From positions 1,488,001-1,552,000 of the forward strand of contig CP082962.1 in assembly GCA_021730285.1 (NCBI GenBank): a stretch of 64,000 bases of DNA. Direction: 5' to 3'. This DNA comes from Desulfovibrio sp. JY. GTDB taxonomy: Bacteria > Desulfobacterota > Desulfovibrionia > Desulfovibrionales > Desulfovibrionaceae. A program made the position numbers and the translations under genes. Each line of letters opens with the position of its first letter. Position 1 is the stretch's first letter. The notes under the pieces were generated by a model that saw only the letters and a program-made list of their open reading frames with translations, did not search any database and was not told the DNA's origin. Of this stretch, positions 26,467 through 35,881 are shown piece after piece.

Positions 26467-26617
26467 TTTGTTCGTTTGAAGTACAAATATTTCGCCATGA
26501 TGCTATTCTTGCCAAGCTGGTGCCAAACGCCTAAGAAGGGCATATGCTCCGGCAAGCGGCCAGCGCGTTTCCACAGGGAAACGCGTTGCCGACATTCGCG
26601 AATTCGAGGCGAGCATC

Positions 26618-27865
26618 ATGAGTTGTACCTTGGCTGAGTCCAATTATGCCGTGGCCCGTCAGCCTATCTATCTGGTCGATGGGGGCGTGTACGGCTACGA
26701 ATTGCTGTATCGCACCGTCGGTGGCCCCAATTTTGCCATGGTACCCTCGGACGCGGAAGCCACACTGGCCGTGCTGGCCAACGGCATCCAGGCCATCTCC
26801 CAGGACATTGGGCCGGACAAAAAGATTTTCATCAATTTTTCCAAGGAAATATTGGAAAAAGGCTACTACAGTTTCCTCGACCCGGCCCGGTTCGTGCTCG
26901 AGGTGCTGGAAACCGTCTCCTGCAACGCGGCGTTTGCGGAAACCCTGCGGGGTATCGGCGAGGCGGGGTACATGCTGGCTTTGGACGATTATGTGGGCGA
27001 TCCGGTCTTCGATGCGATCCTGCCTGTCGTGACCTTCGTCAAGATCGACATGCTGGCCCTGCGCGACGACCCGGACAGGCTCGAGGCGGTCGTGGCCGCC
27101 TGTCAGGCCCGGGGCAAGGAGATTCTGGCCGAAAAGGTGGAGACCGAGGCCGACCTGGAATTTTGCCGCGCCCGGGACATCCCCTTGGCCCAGGGATTTT
27201 ATTACAGCCGGCCCCAGGTGGTCACGACCAGGGTTCTGGACGCCGGCCAGACGACGCGGCTGGGGCTTTTGGCCGAACTGGCCCAGCCGGAGGTCGACAT
27301 GGCCAGGGTGCGCGAGACCATCGCCGCGGACGTGGCCCTGACCTACAAGCTCCTGCGCCACGTCAACGCCGCGAGTTTTTACCGGGGCGAGCCCGTCGAG
27401 TCCCTGCGGTTCGCCCTCGACCTCCTTGGCAGCAAGGCCCTGTGGAGCTGGGTGACCGTCAATCTGCTCGCTTCCCTGGCCGCCACGCCCCGGGATCTGG
27501 AGCTGGCTTTCGTTTCGGCCGTACGGGGACGCTTTCTGGCCCAGGCCGACCAGGCGCGCGGCGGCGTGTGCCACAAAGGGGGGGGCATGTGCCTGCTGGG
27601 GCTGCTCTCCCTGCTCGACGCCATGCTCGGCTTGCCCATGGACAAGGCGCTTTCCGGGCTGCCCATCGACGCCGCCATTCGCGATGCCCTGCTCGGGCGG
27701 GCAAGCACATGCCAACCGTGTCTGGCCCTGTGCAAAAGCTACGACGGCCGGGAACCCACCCCGGCCACGCGGAAGCTCTTTGTCGCCTTCAACCTCTCGG
27801 ACAAGGCCGTTGCCGGCGCGTATTACGAGGCGCTGGCCTGGGCGGCCGCGATGTTTCGGGGATAG
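26618..27865 (+). CDS. EAL-HDOD signalling protein, probable c-di-GMP phosphodiesterase
   Basis: A 415-residue cytoplasmic protein of the YuxH type. The N-terminal EAL domain (about 10-205) keeps the usual catalytic set: YELLYR for EAL, FINFSKEIL, LEVLET, LALDDYVGD, VKIDML, AEKVET and AQGFYYSRP. The C-terminal HDOD domain (about 210-400) has DVALTYKLLRHVNAASFY and IxLLGxxxLWSWV and lacks metal-binding HD residues, as normal for HDOD. It may couple c-di-GMP breakdown to a protein partner. A paralogue with a broken EAL domain lies at 50777. Confidence 0.85.
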   Translation: MSCTLAESNYAVARQPIYLVDGGVYGYELLYRTVGGPNFAMVPSDAEATLAVLANGIQAISQDIGPDKKIFINFSKEILEKGYYSFLDPARFVLEVLETVSCNAAFAETLRGIGEAGYMLALDDYVGDPVFDAILPVVTFVKIDMLALRDDPDRLEAVVAACQARGKEILAEKVETEADLEFCRARDIPLAQGFYYSRPQVVTTRVLDAGQTTRLGLLAELAQPEVDMARVRETIAADVALTYKLLRHVNAASFYRGEPVESLRFALDLLGSKALWSWVTVNLLASLAATPRDLELAFVSAVRGRFLAQADQARGGVCHKGGGMCLLGLLSLLDAMLGLPMDKALSGLPIDAAIRDALLGRASTCQPCLALCKSYDGREPTPATRKLFVAFNLSDKAVAGAYYEALAWAAAMFRG

Positions 27866-27917
27866 GGCCGCTTCGAAAGCGCTACGCCGCCGTTTCCCGC
27901 ATGCGCGGCCGGGCGCG

Positions 27918-28772
27918 TCAGGAGGCCGCGATCGGCTTTCCGGCCGGCTTGCGGCGCGCGGCCTGTTTGGCCGCGAGTTGCGAAAAAAGCGGCATCAGGA
28001 GCGCGAAGAGTTCGGCCTGGGACGAAATGTTGCACCTGGCATAGAGTTGCCGGCGAAAGACCTTGACGGTTTCTGGGCTGATGCCCAGATGCAGGCCGAT
28101 GGAAAGGGTGGAATGTCCCTGGAGAATGAAGGCGGCCACTTCCGCCTGACGCGGGCTCAAGCCGATGCCGGTCCTGGTGGCGATCGCCCGGCGGAAGGAC
28201 TCGGATGAGGCGGGTTTGGCCTCGCCGCCCGGTCGATCGAACGCATAATCCTTCCATTGCGCCTCGAGCAGCGAACTGAGGACGTGTTCGTAGGAGCGCA
28301 GCAGCTTGAGTTCGTCCGGCGCAAACGCGACGCCGCTCGAACGATCCTTGCCGAAACAGGCGGTCACCGTTTTGTTGCCGCCCAGATTGGCGAATATGGC
28401 CACTTCGTCCACCAGGGTCGTCTGCCGGTAGTAGGCGGAAAAATAGTCGCTGCGCGTCAGCTTCGACGGCGCGATCTCGACGAGACGCCGCACGCCGTTG
28501 TCCGCGCCCTTGAGATGTTCGTGGTAGAAGGGATCGAGCTGGTAGGCTCCGGTCAGGTAGCTCCGGTCCATGTTCAGGTACACGACCGGATCCTTGCATT
28601 GCCGGTAGAGCACGGCCGGGGTCCCCTTGCCGTTGTAGACGATGACGATGAGATTATCGAACGTCGTCAGCTTGCCGACAAACGTGGACAATGACCTGGA
28701 GAAGTCCTCTTCCCCGAGGAATTTTATGGCTTTTGCCAAAGCCACGTCCCGTTCCCGCACTGCCGCCGCCAT
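27918..28772 (-). CDS. LuxR-family transcriptional regulator
   Basis: A 284-residue regulator with an unrecognised N-terminal sensing region (about 1-200, GAF-like in length) and a C-terminal LuxR helix-turn-helix: GIGLSPRQAEVAAFILQGHS, then IGLHLGISPETVKVFRRQLYARC. The N-terminal half contains YLNMDRSYLTGAYQLDPFY, reminiscent of regulators found next to amine or amino-acid catabolic genes in proteobacteria. The ATG at 28772 follows GGAG at proper distance; a GTG nine bases upstream is too close to it. It diverges from the permease-nitrilase pair, its likely target. Confidence 0.83.
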   Translation of the reverse strand: MAAAVRERDVALAKAIKFLGEEDFSRSLSTFVGKLTTFDNLIVIVYNGKGTPAVLYRQCKDPVVYLNMDRSYLTGAYQLDPFYHEHLKGADNGVRRLVEIAPSKLTRSDYFSAYYRQTTLVDEVAIFANLGGNKTVTACFGKDRSSGVAFAPDELKLLRSYEHVLSSLLEAQWKDYAFDRPGGEAKPASSESFRRAIATRTGIGLSPRQAEVAAFILQGHSTLSIGLHLGISPETVKVFRRQLYARCNISSQAELFALLMPLFSQLAAKQAARRKPAGKPIAAS

Positions 28773-29423
28773 GGCCCGCACACTCCGTTAACGTCCCGGT
28801 GCAATACCGCTCGCGCCGTCCTGTCCCGGCGCCGTCGCGCGCAACCGTTGCCGCGTCCCCGCCAGCCTGTCCGCCGCTCCTTGGCGCGAAGCGGCGAATC
28901 GTCCCGTCTGCCCGCCCCACCTGATCCGCGCCTTGCCTGGCCCTGCCGACGGGTGGCGGCGTCACGGGAAGGAAGGCATCAAAGAGGCGCCCGGCTCACG
29001 GGGAACGCCGGATGCCTCGCCCAGACGCCTCGCCGAAGGCCCGGACGCGGGCGGATGGTGAGGCAAAGGCCGCCCGGACCGGATTCTATCGATACAATAA
29101 TGTCCTGGGATTGTTAATACGCTTCGATCAGGAGGTGTTGGCAGGGAAATATTCGTGGATATCATGCTAAAATATTTAAGCTTCCATGCCGAAGCATCTT
29201 TTTTGAGCGGGCTCGGCATACGCCTTTTGGGGTATGGACGGAATTCACAATACTGTCATTAAACTTTCTCTGTCCTTGCATGTGGGGGCAAATTTCCGGG
29301 AAGGCCGCTCCCGCGCGGGAACGCACCGGAAAACGGCTCCTGCATGGTTGGAAATGCCGCACGCGGCAACAGTGGCGTGATCGGGTTTTCTTCCAGACAA
29401 TTCGCATCGGAGGAGAGAGAGCA
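28773..29423. other. Divergent intergenic region between the LuxR regulator and the permease gene
   Basis: This holds the promoters for both directions. The part from about 29090 to 29270 is clearly AT-richer than its surroundings and contains the palindrome TATCGATA and an AGGAGGTG at 29130 that precedes only very short frames. I could not pick a promoter with confidence. Confidence 0.5.
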
Positions 29424-30806
29424 ATGTCGGACGCAACGACGCACCTCAATCGAACGTTGTCGCTCAAAGCCGTCGTCCTTTTCGGCCTGGCCTACATGAC
29501 CCCGCTGATCGTGCTCGGGACGTTCGGGGTCGTGGCCAGCGCCACCAACGGCGCCGTGCCCACGGCCTACATCATCACGACCGTGGCGATGATTTTCACG
29601 GCCTACAGCTACGGCATCATGGCCAAGGCCTATCCCGTGGCCGGATCGGCCTACACCTATGTCCGCAAATCCATCGACGCGCGCCTGGGCTTCATGGTCG
29701 GCTGGGGGATCCTGCTGGACTACTTCTTTTTGCCCATGGTCATCTGGCTGATCGGCGCGGCCTACCTGACGGCGCAGTTTCCCGGGGTGCCGAGCTGGGT
29801 CTTCCTGCTCGGATTCATCGCCCTGACCACCGTGCTCAACGTGTACGGCATCCAGCTGGCGTCCCGGGTCAACTCGCTGCTCATGGTCTTTCAGGTGCTG
29901 GTCATCGTCATTTTCGTGCTGCTCTCGTTGCGCCATATCATCGGCGACCACGGCGTGCAGGCCGCCTTCAGCCTGACGCCGTTTTTCAACCCGGGTTCGA
30001 CGTTTTCCACCATCGCCGCCGGCGCGGCCGTGGCCGCCTACTCCTTCCTCGGCTTCGACGCCGTCACCACGCTGACGGAGGAAACGATCGATCCCAAGCG
30101 CACCATTCCCAAAGCGATCATTCTGACGGCGCTGATCGGCGGGGCCATCTACGTCTTCGTCGGCTACACCACCCAGCTTGTGCACCCCGGGGCGACCTTC
30201 CAGGATGCCGACTCGGCAGCCTTCGAGATCGCCAAGGCCATCGGCTCGGACCTTTTCGGCGCGATTTTCCTCGCCGGCATGGTTCTCGCGCAGTTCACCT
30301 CCGGCATCGCCGCCCAGGCCAGCGCCTCCCGGCTCATGTACGCCATGGGGCGCGATTCCGTGCTGCCCAACCGCTTTTTCGGTCAGCTGCACAAGCGGTT
30401 CCGCACCCCCGTCGGCAACATCATCCTGACCGGGGCCATCGGCGTCATCGCCCTGTTCCTCGATGTGCTGTCCGCAGCCTCGTTTATTAACTTCGGCGCG
30501 TTCGTCGCCTTCACCATGGTCAATCTCTCGGTGGTCTTCATGTACCGCAGGGACGCGGCGACGCGGCAACGGTACGGCGCGTTTCGGGCCGTGGTGCTTC
30601 CTTTGATCGGCGCGGTCGTCAATATCTGGTTGTTGTCCCATCTCGACCGCAACGCCGTGATTCTCGGTTCCGTCTGGCTGTGCCTCGGGCTCGCGCAGTT
30701 GCTGTACCTCACCAAATTCTTCTCGAAAGAGCCGCCCGAAGTCGATTTCGACGAAGAGCAGGCCCTTGCCGAAAGCGACGTCGCCGCCGCGACGACGAGG
30801 GCCTAG
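29424..30806 (+). CDS. APC-family amino acid/polyamine permease
   Basis: A 460-residue inner-membrane transporter with 12 predicted helices. It shows the APC signature near the N-terminus (LKAVVLFGLAYMTPLIVLG, then GTFGVVASATNG), the helix-3 region AGSAYTYVRKSID, SFLGFDAVTTLTEETIDP and GRDSVLPNRFFGQLHKRF. These match the putrescine/amino-acid importer branch. The ATG at 29424 follows GGAGGAG at 29409-29415. The nitrilase gene starts two bases after its stop, so the pair is one operon, probably controlled by the divergent LuxR regulator. The substrate is likely a nitrogen compound that the nitrilase homologue hydrolyses. Confidence 0.9.
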   Translation: MSDATTHLNRTLSLKAVVLFGLAYMTPLIVLGTFGVVASATNGAVPTAYIITTVAMIFTAYSYGIMAKAYPVAGSAYTYVRKSIDARLGFMVGWGILLDYFFLPMVIWLIGAAYLTAQFPGVPSWVFLLGFIALTTVLNVYGIQLASRVNSLLMVFQVLVIVIFVLLSLRHIIGDHGVQAAFSLTPFFNPGSTFSTIAAGAAVAAYSFLGFDAVTTLTEETIDPKRTIPKAIILTALIGGAIYVFVGYTTQLVHPGATFQDADSAAFEIAKAIGSDLFGAIFLAGMVLAQFTSGIAAQASASRLMYAMGRDSVLPNRFFGQLHKRFRTPVGNIILTGAIGVIALFLDVLSAASFINFGAFVAFTMVNLSVVFMYRRDAATRQRYGAFRAVVLPLIGAVVNIWLLSHLDRNAVILGSVWLCLGLAQLLYLTKFFSKEPPEVDFDEEQALAESDVAAATTRA

Positions 30807-30808
30807 GC

Positions 30809-31675
30809 ATGGCCCGGAACCTGCCTATCCTCGCCGTGCAGGCCACTTCCCGGACCGGGGAGGCGGGACTGGACGCGTTCGAGAGCGAACTGGAAGCGTT
30901 GCTGTCGGATTTTCCGCAAACGAAGCTGGTCGTGTACCCGGAGATCCATCTCTGCGGCGTTTCCGGCACGCCCGGGGAGCGTAGCGCCGCGCTCGTGGAA
31001 GCCGCGCAACCCCTTGAAGGGCCGCGTATCGAGCGGCTCTCCGCCGTGGCCCGGCGGCTCGGCGTCTGGCTTATGCCCGGGACCGTCTGCGAGTCGGCCG
31101 GCGGGGGGAAGGTGTACAATACCGCCCCGGTCTTTTCGCCGCAGGGGGAGCTGGCCGCGACCTACCGCAAGTGTTTCCCCTGGCGTCCTTTCGAGCCGTA
31201 CGTCCCGGGCAACGCTTTCACGGTGTTCGACATCCCGGACATCGGCCGCGTCGGCCTGGCCATCTGCTACGACATCTGGTTCCCGGAAGTGGCGCGCCAG
31301 CTCGCCTGGATGGGGGCGGAGGTGATCCTCAATCCGGCCCAGACCTCGACCTGCGACCGGGAGAAGGAGAAAACCCTGGTCCAGGCGAACGCCATTTTCA
31401 ATCAGGTGTTCGTCGTCAGCATCAATGCCGCCGCGCCGGCGGGAACGGGGCAGAGCCTGATCGCCGACCCCGAGGGCAATGTCCGGGTGAGCCTGCCCAG
31501 CGAGTCGTCGGCGATCATGACCGATGTGCTCAATCTGGAGGAGGTGGAGCGGGTGCGCCGGTTCGGCACCTGCGGCCTCAACCGCATGTGGGCGCAGTTC
31601 GGCAAGGAGGACGCGCCGCTGGCGCTGCCGCTCTACAACGGCGCCATCGATCCCCGCACCTGGGGCGGTCGATAA
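30809..31675 (+). CDS. Carbon-nitrogen hydrolase (nitrilase superfamily)
   Basis: A 288-residue cytoplasmic hydrolase of the nitrilase fold, cleaving an amide, carbamoyl or nitrile bond. The catalytic triad is visible: Glu in VVYPEIHLCG, Lys in YRKCFPWRPFEPY and Cys in LAICYDIWFPEVAR. It probably acts as an amidase or carbamoylase; the position beside a permease suggests it processes the imported compound. It starts two bases after the permease stop without its own strong ribosome site, so translation is probably coupled. Repeat copy E follows. Confidence 0.88.
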   Translation: MARNLPILAVQATSRTGEAGLDAFESELEALLSDFPQTKLVVYPEIHLCGVSGTPGERSAALVEAAQPLEGPRIERLSAVARRLGVWLMPGTVCESAGGGKVYNTAPVFSPQGELAATYRKCFPWRPFEPYVPGNAFTVFDIPDIGRVGLAICYDIWFPEVARQLAWMGAEVILNPAQTSTCDREKEKTLVQANAIFNQVFVVSINAAAPAGTGQSLIADPEGNVRVSLPSESSAIMTDVLNLEEVERVRRFGTCGLNRMWAQFGKEDAPLALPLYNGAIDPRTWGGR

Positions 31676-31726
31676 CATACGATGGGCGCTACGTTTCCGT
31701 AACACCCCTTATGTCGCCACCCCATT

Positions 31727-31795
31727 ATAAACTTTAGGAAGAGGATGCGAGAGGGGAGAACCCTTTCTTGAAAGGGTTTCCCCTCTCGCATCCTC
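31727..31795. repeat. Dispersed hairpin element, copy E (partial)
   Basis: ATAAACTTTAGGAA leads into a hairpin at 31741-31795 whose outer 16 bp pair perfectly (GAGGATGCGAGAGGGG with CCCCTCTCGCATCCTC). The second hairpin is missing. It separates the convergent nitrilase and Rrf2 genes. Confidence 0.85.
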
Positions 31796-31835
31796 TTCCC
31801 TCTCCCTTTCCCATTCCCATTCCCTTTCTTCCCTC

Positions 31836-32288
31836 TCAAATCACATAGGCCGGGACGCCCGCCATGGCCTCGCGACGGCGGTCCTCCTCCAGCAGGTCGC
31901 GCAGGGTCCGCGCGTCGTAGACCTTTTCCAGGGCGGCCCTGGCCTCTTCCCATACCTCGCGAAACACGCAGCCGCCACGCAGGGGACAGTCGTGTCCCGG
32001 CCGCTCCCGGTGGCAGTCCACCGGGCTGATGGGGCCGTCCATGAACCGGATGACCTCGCCCACGGTCACGGTTTCGGCCGGGCGGGCCAGGTAGAAGCCG
32101 CCTTCCTTGCCCCGTTGGGAGTCCACGAACCCGCCCTGGCGCAACTGGTGCAGGATGACTTCCAGAAACCTTTTGGGGATGGCTTGCCGTTCGGCGATGC
32201 CGCCGGCGGGAATGGGGCCGTCGCCCTTGCGCCGGGCCAGCTCGAACAGGGCGCGCAGGGCGTATTGGCATTTCTGGGTGACGGGCAT
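31836..32288 (-). CDS. Rrf2-family transcriptional regulator, possible Fe-S sensor
   Basis: A 150-residue DNA-binding protein. MPVTQKCQYALRALFELARR and the wing QRGKEGGFYLARPAETVTVG are classical Rrf2. Three cysteines (CHRERPGHDCPLRGGC, spacing C-x8-C-x5-C) lie where IscR-like members bind an iron-sulfur cluster, although the first gap is longer than in IscR. GAGGAGA precedes the ATG. It diverges from the isochorismatase-family gene 201 bases away, its most likely target. Confidence 0.9.
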   Translation of the reverse strand: MPVTQKCQYALRALFELARRKGDGPIPAGGIAERQAIPKRFLEVILHQLRQGGFVDSQRGKEGGFYLARPAETVTVGEVIRFMDGPISPVDCHRERPGHDCPLRGGCVFREVWEEARAALEKVYDARTLRDLLEEDRRREAMAGVPAYVI

Positions 32289-32489
32289 GGCCTGTCTCCT
32301 CGCCGGCGTACGCTGCCGTGCCGGCCCCCGGCGTGGTGATCCTTTTCGCGCACCCCTTGCCGCCGGGGTGCGAAAAGGGGATAGGACGACAAAGACGATC
32401 GATTCAATGCTGATTATTGCCAAAAACGATAGTCCGGCGTCAAGGCGCATGCCTCGCCGGGCCGGGCCCGAAAGGGGCAAGGAGCCGTC

Positions 32490-33053
32490 ATGACCAGGGA
32501 CGCCATTATCGACGCCGCAACGGCCTTCGTGCTTGTGGACATCCAAAACGACTATTTTCCGGGCGGGGCCATGGAGCTTCATGGGGCCGAGGACGCGGCC
32601 GGCCGGGCCGCCGGCGTTCTGGCCCGGTTCCGGGATAAGGGCGCTCCCGTCATCCACGTGCGCCACGAAGCGGCGCGGCCCGGGGCGACGTTTTTTCTTC
32701 CCGGCTCCTGGGGCGCGGCGATCCATGGGACGGTCGCCCCCAGGCCTGGCGAACCGGTGGTGACCAAGGCTTTTCCCAACAGTTTCCGGGAAACGGAGCT
32801 TGCCGCGCGCCTGGACGCGGCCGGAGCCAAGCGGCTGGTCGTTTGCGGCATGATGACCCACATGTGCGTGGATGCGACGGTGCGGGCCGCCTTCGATCTG
32901 CGCTATCCGGTGACGGTGGTGGCCGACGCCTGCGCCACGCGGGGATTGGCCTTCGGCGGCAGGAACGTGGCCGCGCCCGACGTCCAGGCGGCCTTTCTGG
33001 CGGCTCTTGGCGCGGTCTACGCCACTATGGTCGTGGCCGCGGATCTGGTCTGA
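32490..33053 (+). CDS. Isochorismatase-family cysteine hydrolase
   Basis: A 187-residue hydrolase of the isochorismatase/nicotinamidase fold. The catalytic residues are visible: Asp in VLVDIQNDYFPGGAM, Lys in VTKAFPNSF and Cys in VCGMMTHMCVDATVRAAFD, with the conserved cis-peptide before it. No siderophore gene is near, so an amidase role (nicotinamide-like or ureidoacrylate-like) is as likely as isochorismate. The start at 32490 is ATG. It diverges from the Rrf2 regulator. Confidence 0.88.
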   Translation: MTRDAIIDAATAFVLVDIQNDYFPGGAMELHGAEDAAGRAAGVLARFRDKGAPVIHVRHEAARPGATFFLPGSWGAAIHGTVAPRPGEPVVTKAFPNSFRETELAARLDAAGAKRLVVCGMMTHMCVDATVRAAFDLRYPVTVVADACATRGLAFGGRNVAAPDVQAAFLAALGAVYATMVVAADLV

Positions 33054-33060
33054 CGGGATC

Positions 33061-33831
33061 CTACAGGCCGATACGGCGGGCGTAGACCAGGATGTCGCGC
33101 TGGGACAGCATGCCGGCCAGGCTTCCGTTCTCGTGGATGACGGCCAGGCGGCGCACGCCTTTCTGGCGCATGAAAAGGATCACCTTGTAGACCACGGCGG
33201 TGGTCGGCACGCTGATCACCGGCGCGGTCATATGGCGGGAAACCGGGGCGGTCAGGCGTTCGGGAAAGCCCATGATCCGGGACAGCACGTCGCGTTCGCT
33301 TAAGATGCCGGCGGGCTTGTCCGCATTGAGGGCCAGGAGGCAGTCGGCGTTTTTTTCGCGCATGAGGGCCAGGGCCTCGCGCACGCTCCGGTCGGCGGGG
33401 AGGGTGACGGGATCGCGGCGCATCAGGTCGCTGCACACGGCGTCCTCCACCATGAAGTCCACGGCCAGGGCGTCCACGAGTTCCTTTTCCGTGACCAGCC
33501 CCAGCAGCGAACCGCTGAAGTCCATCACCGGCAGATGGCGCACCGCGCGCTCGAGCAGGAGCTTGACCGCCTCGGAGACGCGCATGTCCTTGGCCACGGC
33601 CCCTTCCGGCCGGGTCAGGAAATCGCGGATGGACGCGTCGAGGTCCAGGTCCACGTCGAAGTGGCGGACGAGTTGGTTTTCGGTCAGGAAGCCCACAACC
33701 TTGGCTCCGCTGACAGCGGCCAGGCAACTGATGCCCTCGCGGGCCATAAGGTCGGCGGCCTGCGTTACGGAAGCCTCCGCAGCGACGATATGGGGCCTTT
33801 TGGCCAATTCGCCGACCCTCTGCTTGAACAT
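33061..33831 (-). CDS. Four-CBS-domain protein
   Basis: A 256-residue protein composed of two CBS pairs, which bind adenine nucleotides or related ligands as energy sensors. The four units are about 5-60 (VTQAADLMAREGISCLAAV), 75-125, 140-190 (SVREALALMREKNADCLLAL) and 205-255 (ILFMRQKGVRRLAVIHENG). No catalytic or membrane domain is attached. The ATG at 33831 was preferred; a GTG start at 33864 would add 11 residues and cannot be excluded. It is convergent with the isochorismatase-type gene, seven bases between stops. Confidence 0.85.
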   Translation of the reverse strand: MFKQRVGELAKRPHIVAAEASVTQAADLMAREGISCLAAVSGAKVVGFLTENQLVRHFDVDLDLDASIRDFLTRPEGAVAKDMRVSEAVKLLLERAVRHLPVMDFSGSLLGLVTEKELVDALAVDFMVEDAVCSDLMRRDPVTLPADRSVREALALMREKNADCLLALNADKPAGILSERDVLSRIMGFPERLTAPVSRHMTAPVISVPTTAVVYKVILFMRQKGVRRLAVIHENGSLAGMLSQRDILVYARRIGL

Positions 33832-33980
33832 GGGATACCCGAATGGAAGGAAGTGTTTATGCACAATATCCCGCGTTGGTTGAAAGTCAAGAAAAGCGGA
33901 CGGCCGGGTGCGCCATGCCTTGCCCGCCTGGATGAAATCAGGTAATTGGCATAAGTATTGCGTACCAGGGAGCCCGTGTC

Positions 33981-35006
33981 ATGATGTCCGCCAAAGCCGC
34001 CTCTCATCCCGGCCCCGGCCGACCGGGGATCGGTGATTCCCGGTCGTCGGCCCAGGCCGCCTTTGCGGCACGTTTTCTGGCCTACGGGGAACCGCTGCGC
34101 GCGCAGTCGGCGACCTGCGTCGCGGTTTCCGATCCGGACGGGGCCAAGGCGCGTCTGCTGGAGGCGCCGGGCTCCCCTACAAGCTGTCTGGCCGCCCTCA
34201 ACCCGCCGCCGCTGCCCCAAGCCTATCTGGCCCTGCGCCGGGCCGTTGACGACCCCCTGGCCACCCCGGCCGGCGTGGGGGCCATCATTTCCATGGACCC
34301 AGGCCTGGCCGCCTATGTCCTGCGCCTGGCCAACAGCCCGCTGTACGCCCCGGCGGCCAGGGTGGAGACCATTTCCCGGGCCGTGAGCCTCATCGGGCTG
34401 GACGAGCTCGAGACCATGGCCGCCGGCTCGGTCCTCAGCCGGCTTGCCGCCTGTCCGCCCAGGTCCGACCTGCTCGTGCTGGATGATTTCTGGAAGCATG
34501 CCGTGGCCGTGGGCCTGCTCTCCCGGGCCCTGGCCGAACGCGTGGGCGAGCGGGGCGGGGAGCGGTTTTTCGTGGCCGGACTGCTCCATGACGTGGGCCG
34601 GCTGCTTCTGGCCGTGGCCGAGCCCGATCTGGCCGCCGTCAGCCTGGCCCGGACGGGTCCGTCCCGCCTGTCCCTGGACGCGGCCGAGCGCCTCGAGCTG
34701 GGCTTCGACCATGCCGCCCTGGGCGGGCGCATCGCCGGCAAATGGCGGTTGCCGGAACATCTGGCCGTGGCCGTGGCTGGCCACCACCAGCCCTCCCAGT
34801 ACCCGGACAGCCTCATGGCCGCCGCGGTGCATGCCGCCGATTTCATGGCCAACGCCCTGGGCGTGCGGGCGACGCCCTGCGCCGGCCTGCCGCGTCTCGA
34901 CGGGCGGGTTCTGGCCCCTTTCAACCTGGAGCAGGCCGATCCCGTCGAATTTCAGGAAATCCTGACCAGCGGTCTGGCCGCCATGATCGCCCTGGTGGCG
35001 TCGTGA
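33981..35006 (+). CDS. HDOD-domain signalling protein
   Basis: A 341-residue cytoplasmic protein dominated by an HDOD domain (about 70-290): TPAGVGAIISMDPGLAAYVLRLANSPLY, the run SRAVSLIGLDELETMA and VAGLLHDVGRLLLAV, where an HD pair remains but the other metal ligands do not. HDOD proteins act in signalling through protein contacts; no partner domain is fused here. The next small gene follows by about 70 bases. Confidence 0.85.
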   Translation: MMSAKAASHPGPGRPGIGDSRSSAQAAFAARFLAYGEPLRAQSATCVAVSDPDGAKARLLEAPGSPTSCLAALNPPPLPQAYLALRRAVDDPLATPAGVGAIISMDPGLAAYVLRLANSPLYAPAARVETISRAVSLIGLDELETMAAGSVLSRLAACPPRSDLLVLDDFWKHAVAVGLLSRALAERVGERGGERFFVAGLLHDVGRLLLAVAEPDLAAVSLARTGPSRLSLDAAERLELGFDHAALGGRIAGKWRLPEHLAVAVAGHHQPSQYPDSLMAAAVHAADFMANALGVRATPCAGLPRLDGRVLAPFNLEQADPVEFQEILTSGLAAMIALVAS

Positions 35007-35077
35007 TCGCCGGCGTCGGCGGCGCTTGCCATTGGCCGGCGGCGGATATATCCTCAGGGAAAATGGAGCAATCAGCC

Positions 35078-35272
35078 ATGCGGCCCTCCAACACCGTGAC
35101 CATCACTCCGCTGAACGGGACCCATATCAACGACATGATTATGGATTACATGTCGGTCAAGGGCGACGCCCGTCGCGCGGAGTTGGCGCATTTCCTCTCG
35201 AGCAGCCGCAATATCCAAAGCGAGATCATGGCCGTGACGCTGCGCGGCATGATCATGAACGCTTCGGCCTGA
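35078..35272 (+). CDS. Small protein of unknown function
   Basis: A 64-residue cytoplasmic protein starting MRPSNTVTITPLNGTHINDM and rich in Met, with a helical C-terminal half ending VTLRGMIMNASA. GGAG at 35065-35068 lies nine bases before ATG 35078; an earlier ATG at 35063 is possible but too close to its own AGGGA. It sits between the HDOD gene and two exported proteins on the same strand. No family recognised. Confidence 0.6.
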   Translation: MRPSNTVTITPLNGTHINDMIMDYMSVKGDARRAELAHFLSSSRNIQSEIMAVTLRGMIMNASA

Positions 35273-35293
35273 TTCTTCCCCCCCAAAAAAAAC

Positions 35294-35881
35294 ATGAAAA
35301 TCCGTTTTTGCATCGCGGCCGTCGTGTGCGCACTGCTGGTGACCGCACCCGGTTTCGCCAGGCAAAGTCAGGCGGCCAAGACCCACGCCGCGAAAAAATC
35401 CCATCGGACCACCGAACAGGCCGCCGGCAACGAATCCGTCGACGTCCCGGGCAAGGTCATCCAGGAACCCAACTCCTTCCACGGCACCAAGTGGGGCACG
35501 CCCATGGCCGCCGTGCCCGATCTGACCGTGGTGGAAAAGGACGGGCAGGCCTCCTACGCCACGGTTGCCGGCGTGGTCTACCGCATCGGCGACGCCTTTT
35601 TGAGCGACGTCGTCTACGGCTTTTGCCAAAGCAAGTTCGCGGCCGTGATGGTGGAATACAAAGGCCGCAAGGCCCACGAGAGCATCCGCAATTTTCTGAC
35701 CGCCAAGTACACCAAGCCCCTGGAAATGGACGGGCATCCCGACGATCTGGCCTGGCCGCTCGGGAATGTCTTCATCCGCATGTCCTTTTCCAAGGAAAAG
35801 GACACGGGGTCGCTCAGCTACTTCTACCAGCCGCTGTTCGCGCCCTGCGCCGGGCCGGACGGCAACAAGGCCGCGCAATGA
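35294..35881 (+). CDS. Exported protein of unknown function
   Basis: A 195-residue protein with a signal peptide (MKIRFCIAAVVCALLVTAPG, cleavage after GFA near 22) followed by a basic linker and a soluble domain. The domain starts SFHGTKWGTPMAAVPDL, a WGxxxxxV start resembling small exported proteins of the same size in other deltaproteobacteria, but I cannot name the family. Its stop overlaps the next start (ATGA), so the two exported proteins are made together. Confidence 0.72.
   Translation: MKIRFCIAAVVCALLVTAPGFARQSQAAKTHAAKKSHRTTEQAAGNESVDVPGKVIQEPNSFHGTKWGTPMAAVPDLTVVEKDGQASYATVAGVVYRIGDAFLSDVVYGFCQSKFAAVMVEYKGRKAHESIRNFLTAKYTKPLEMDGHPDDLAWPLGNVFIRMSFSKEKDTGSLSYFYQPLFAPCAGPDGNKAAQ

Noticed and set aside
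29130-29262. Short frames after AGGAGGTG in the LuxR-permease gap, up to 35 codons
   Set aside because: The ribosome site is either too close to or too far from each start, and nothing suggests coding.
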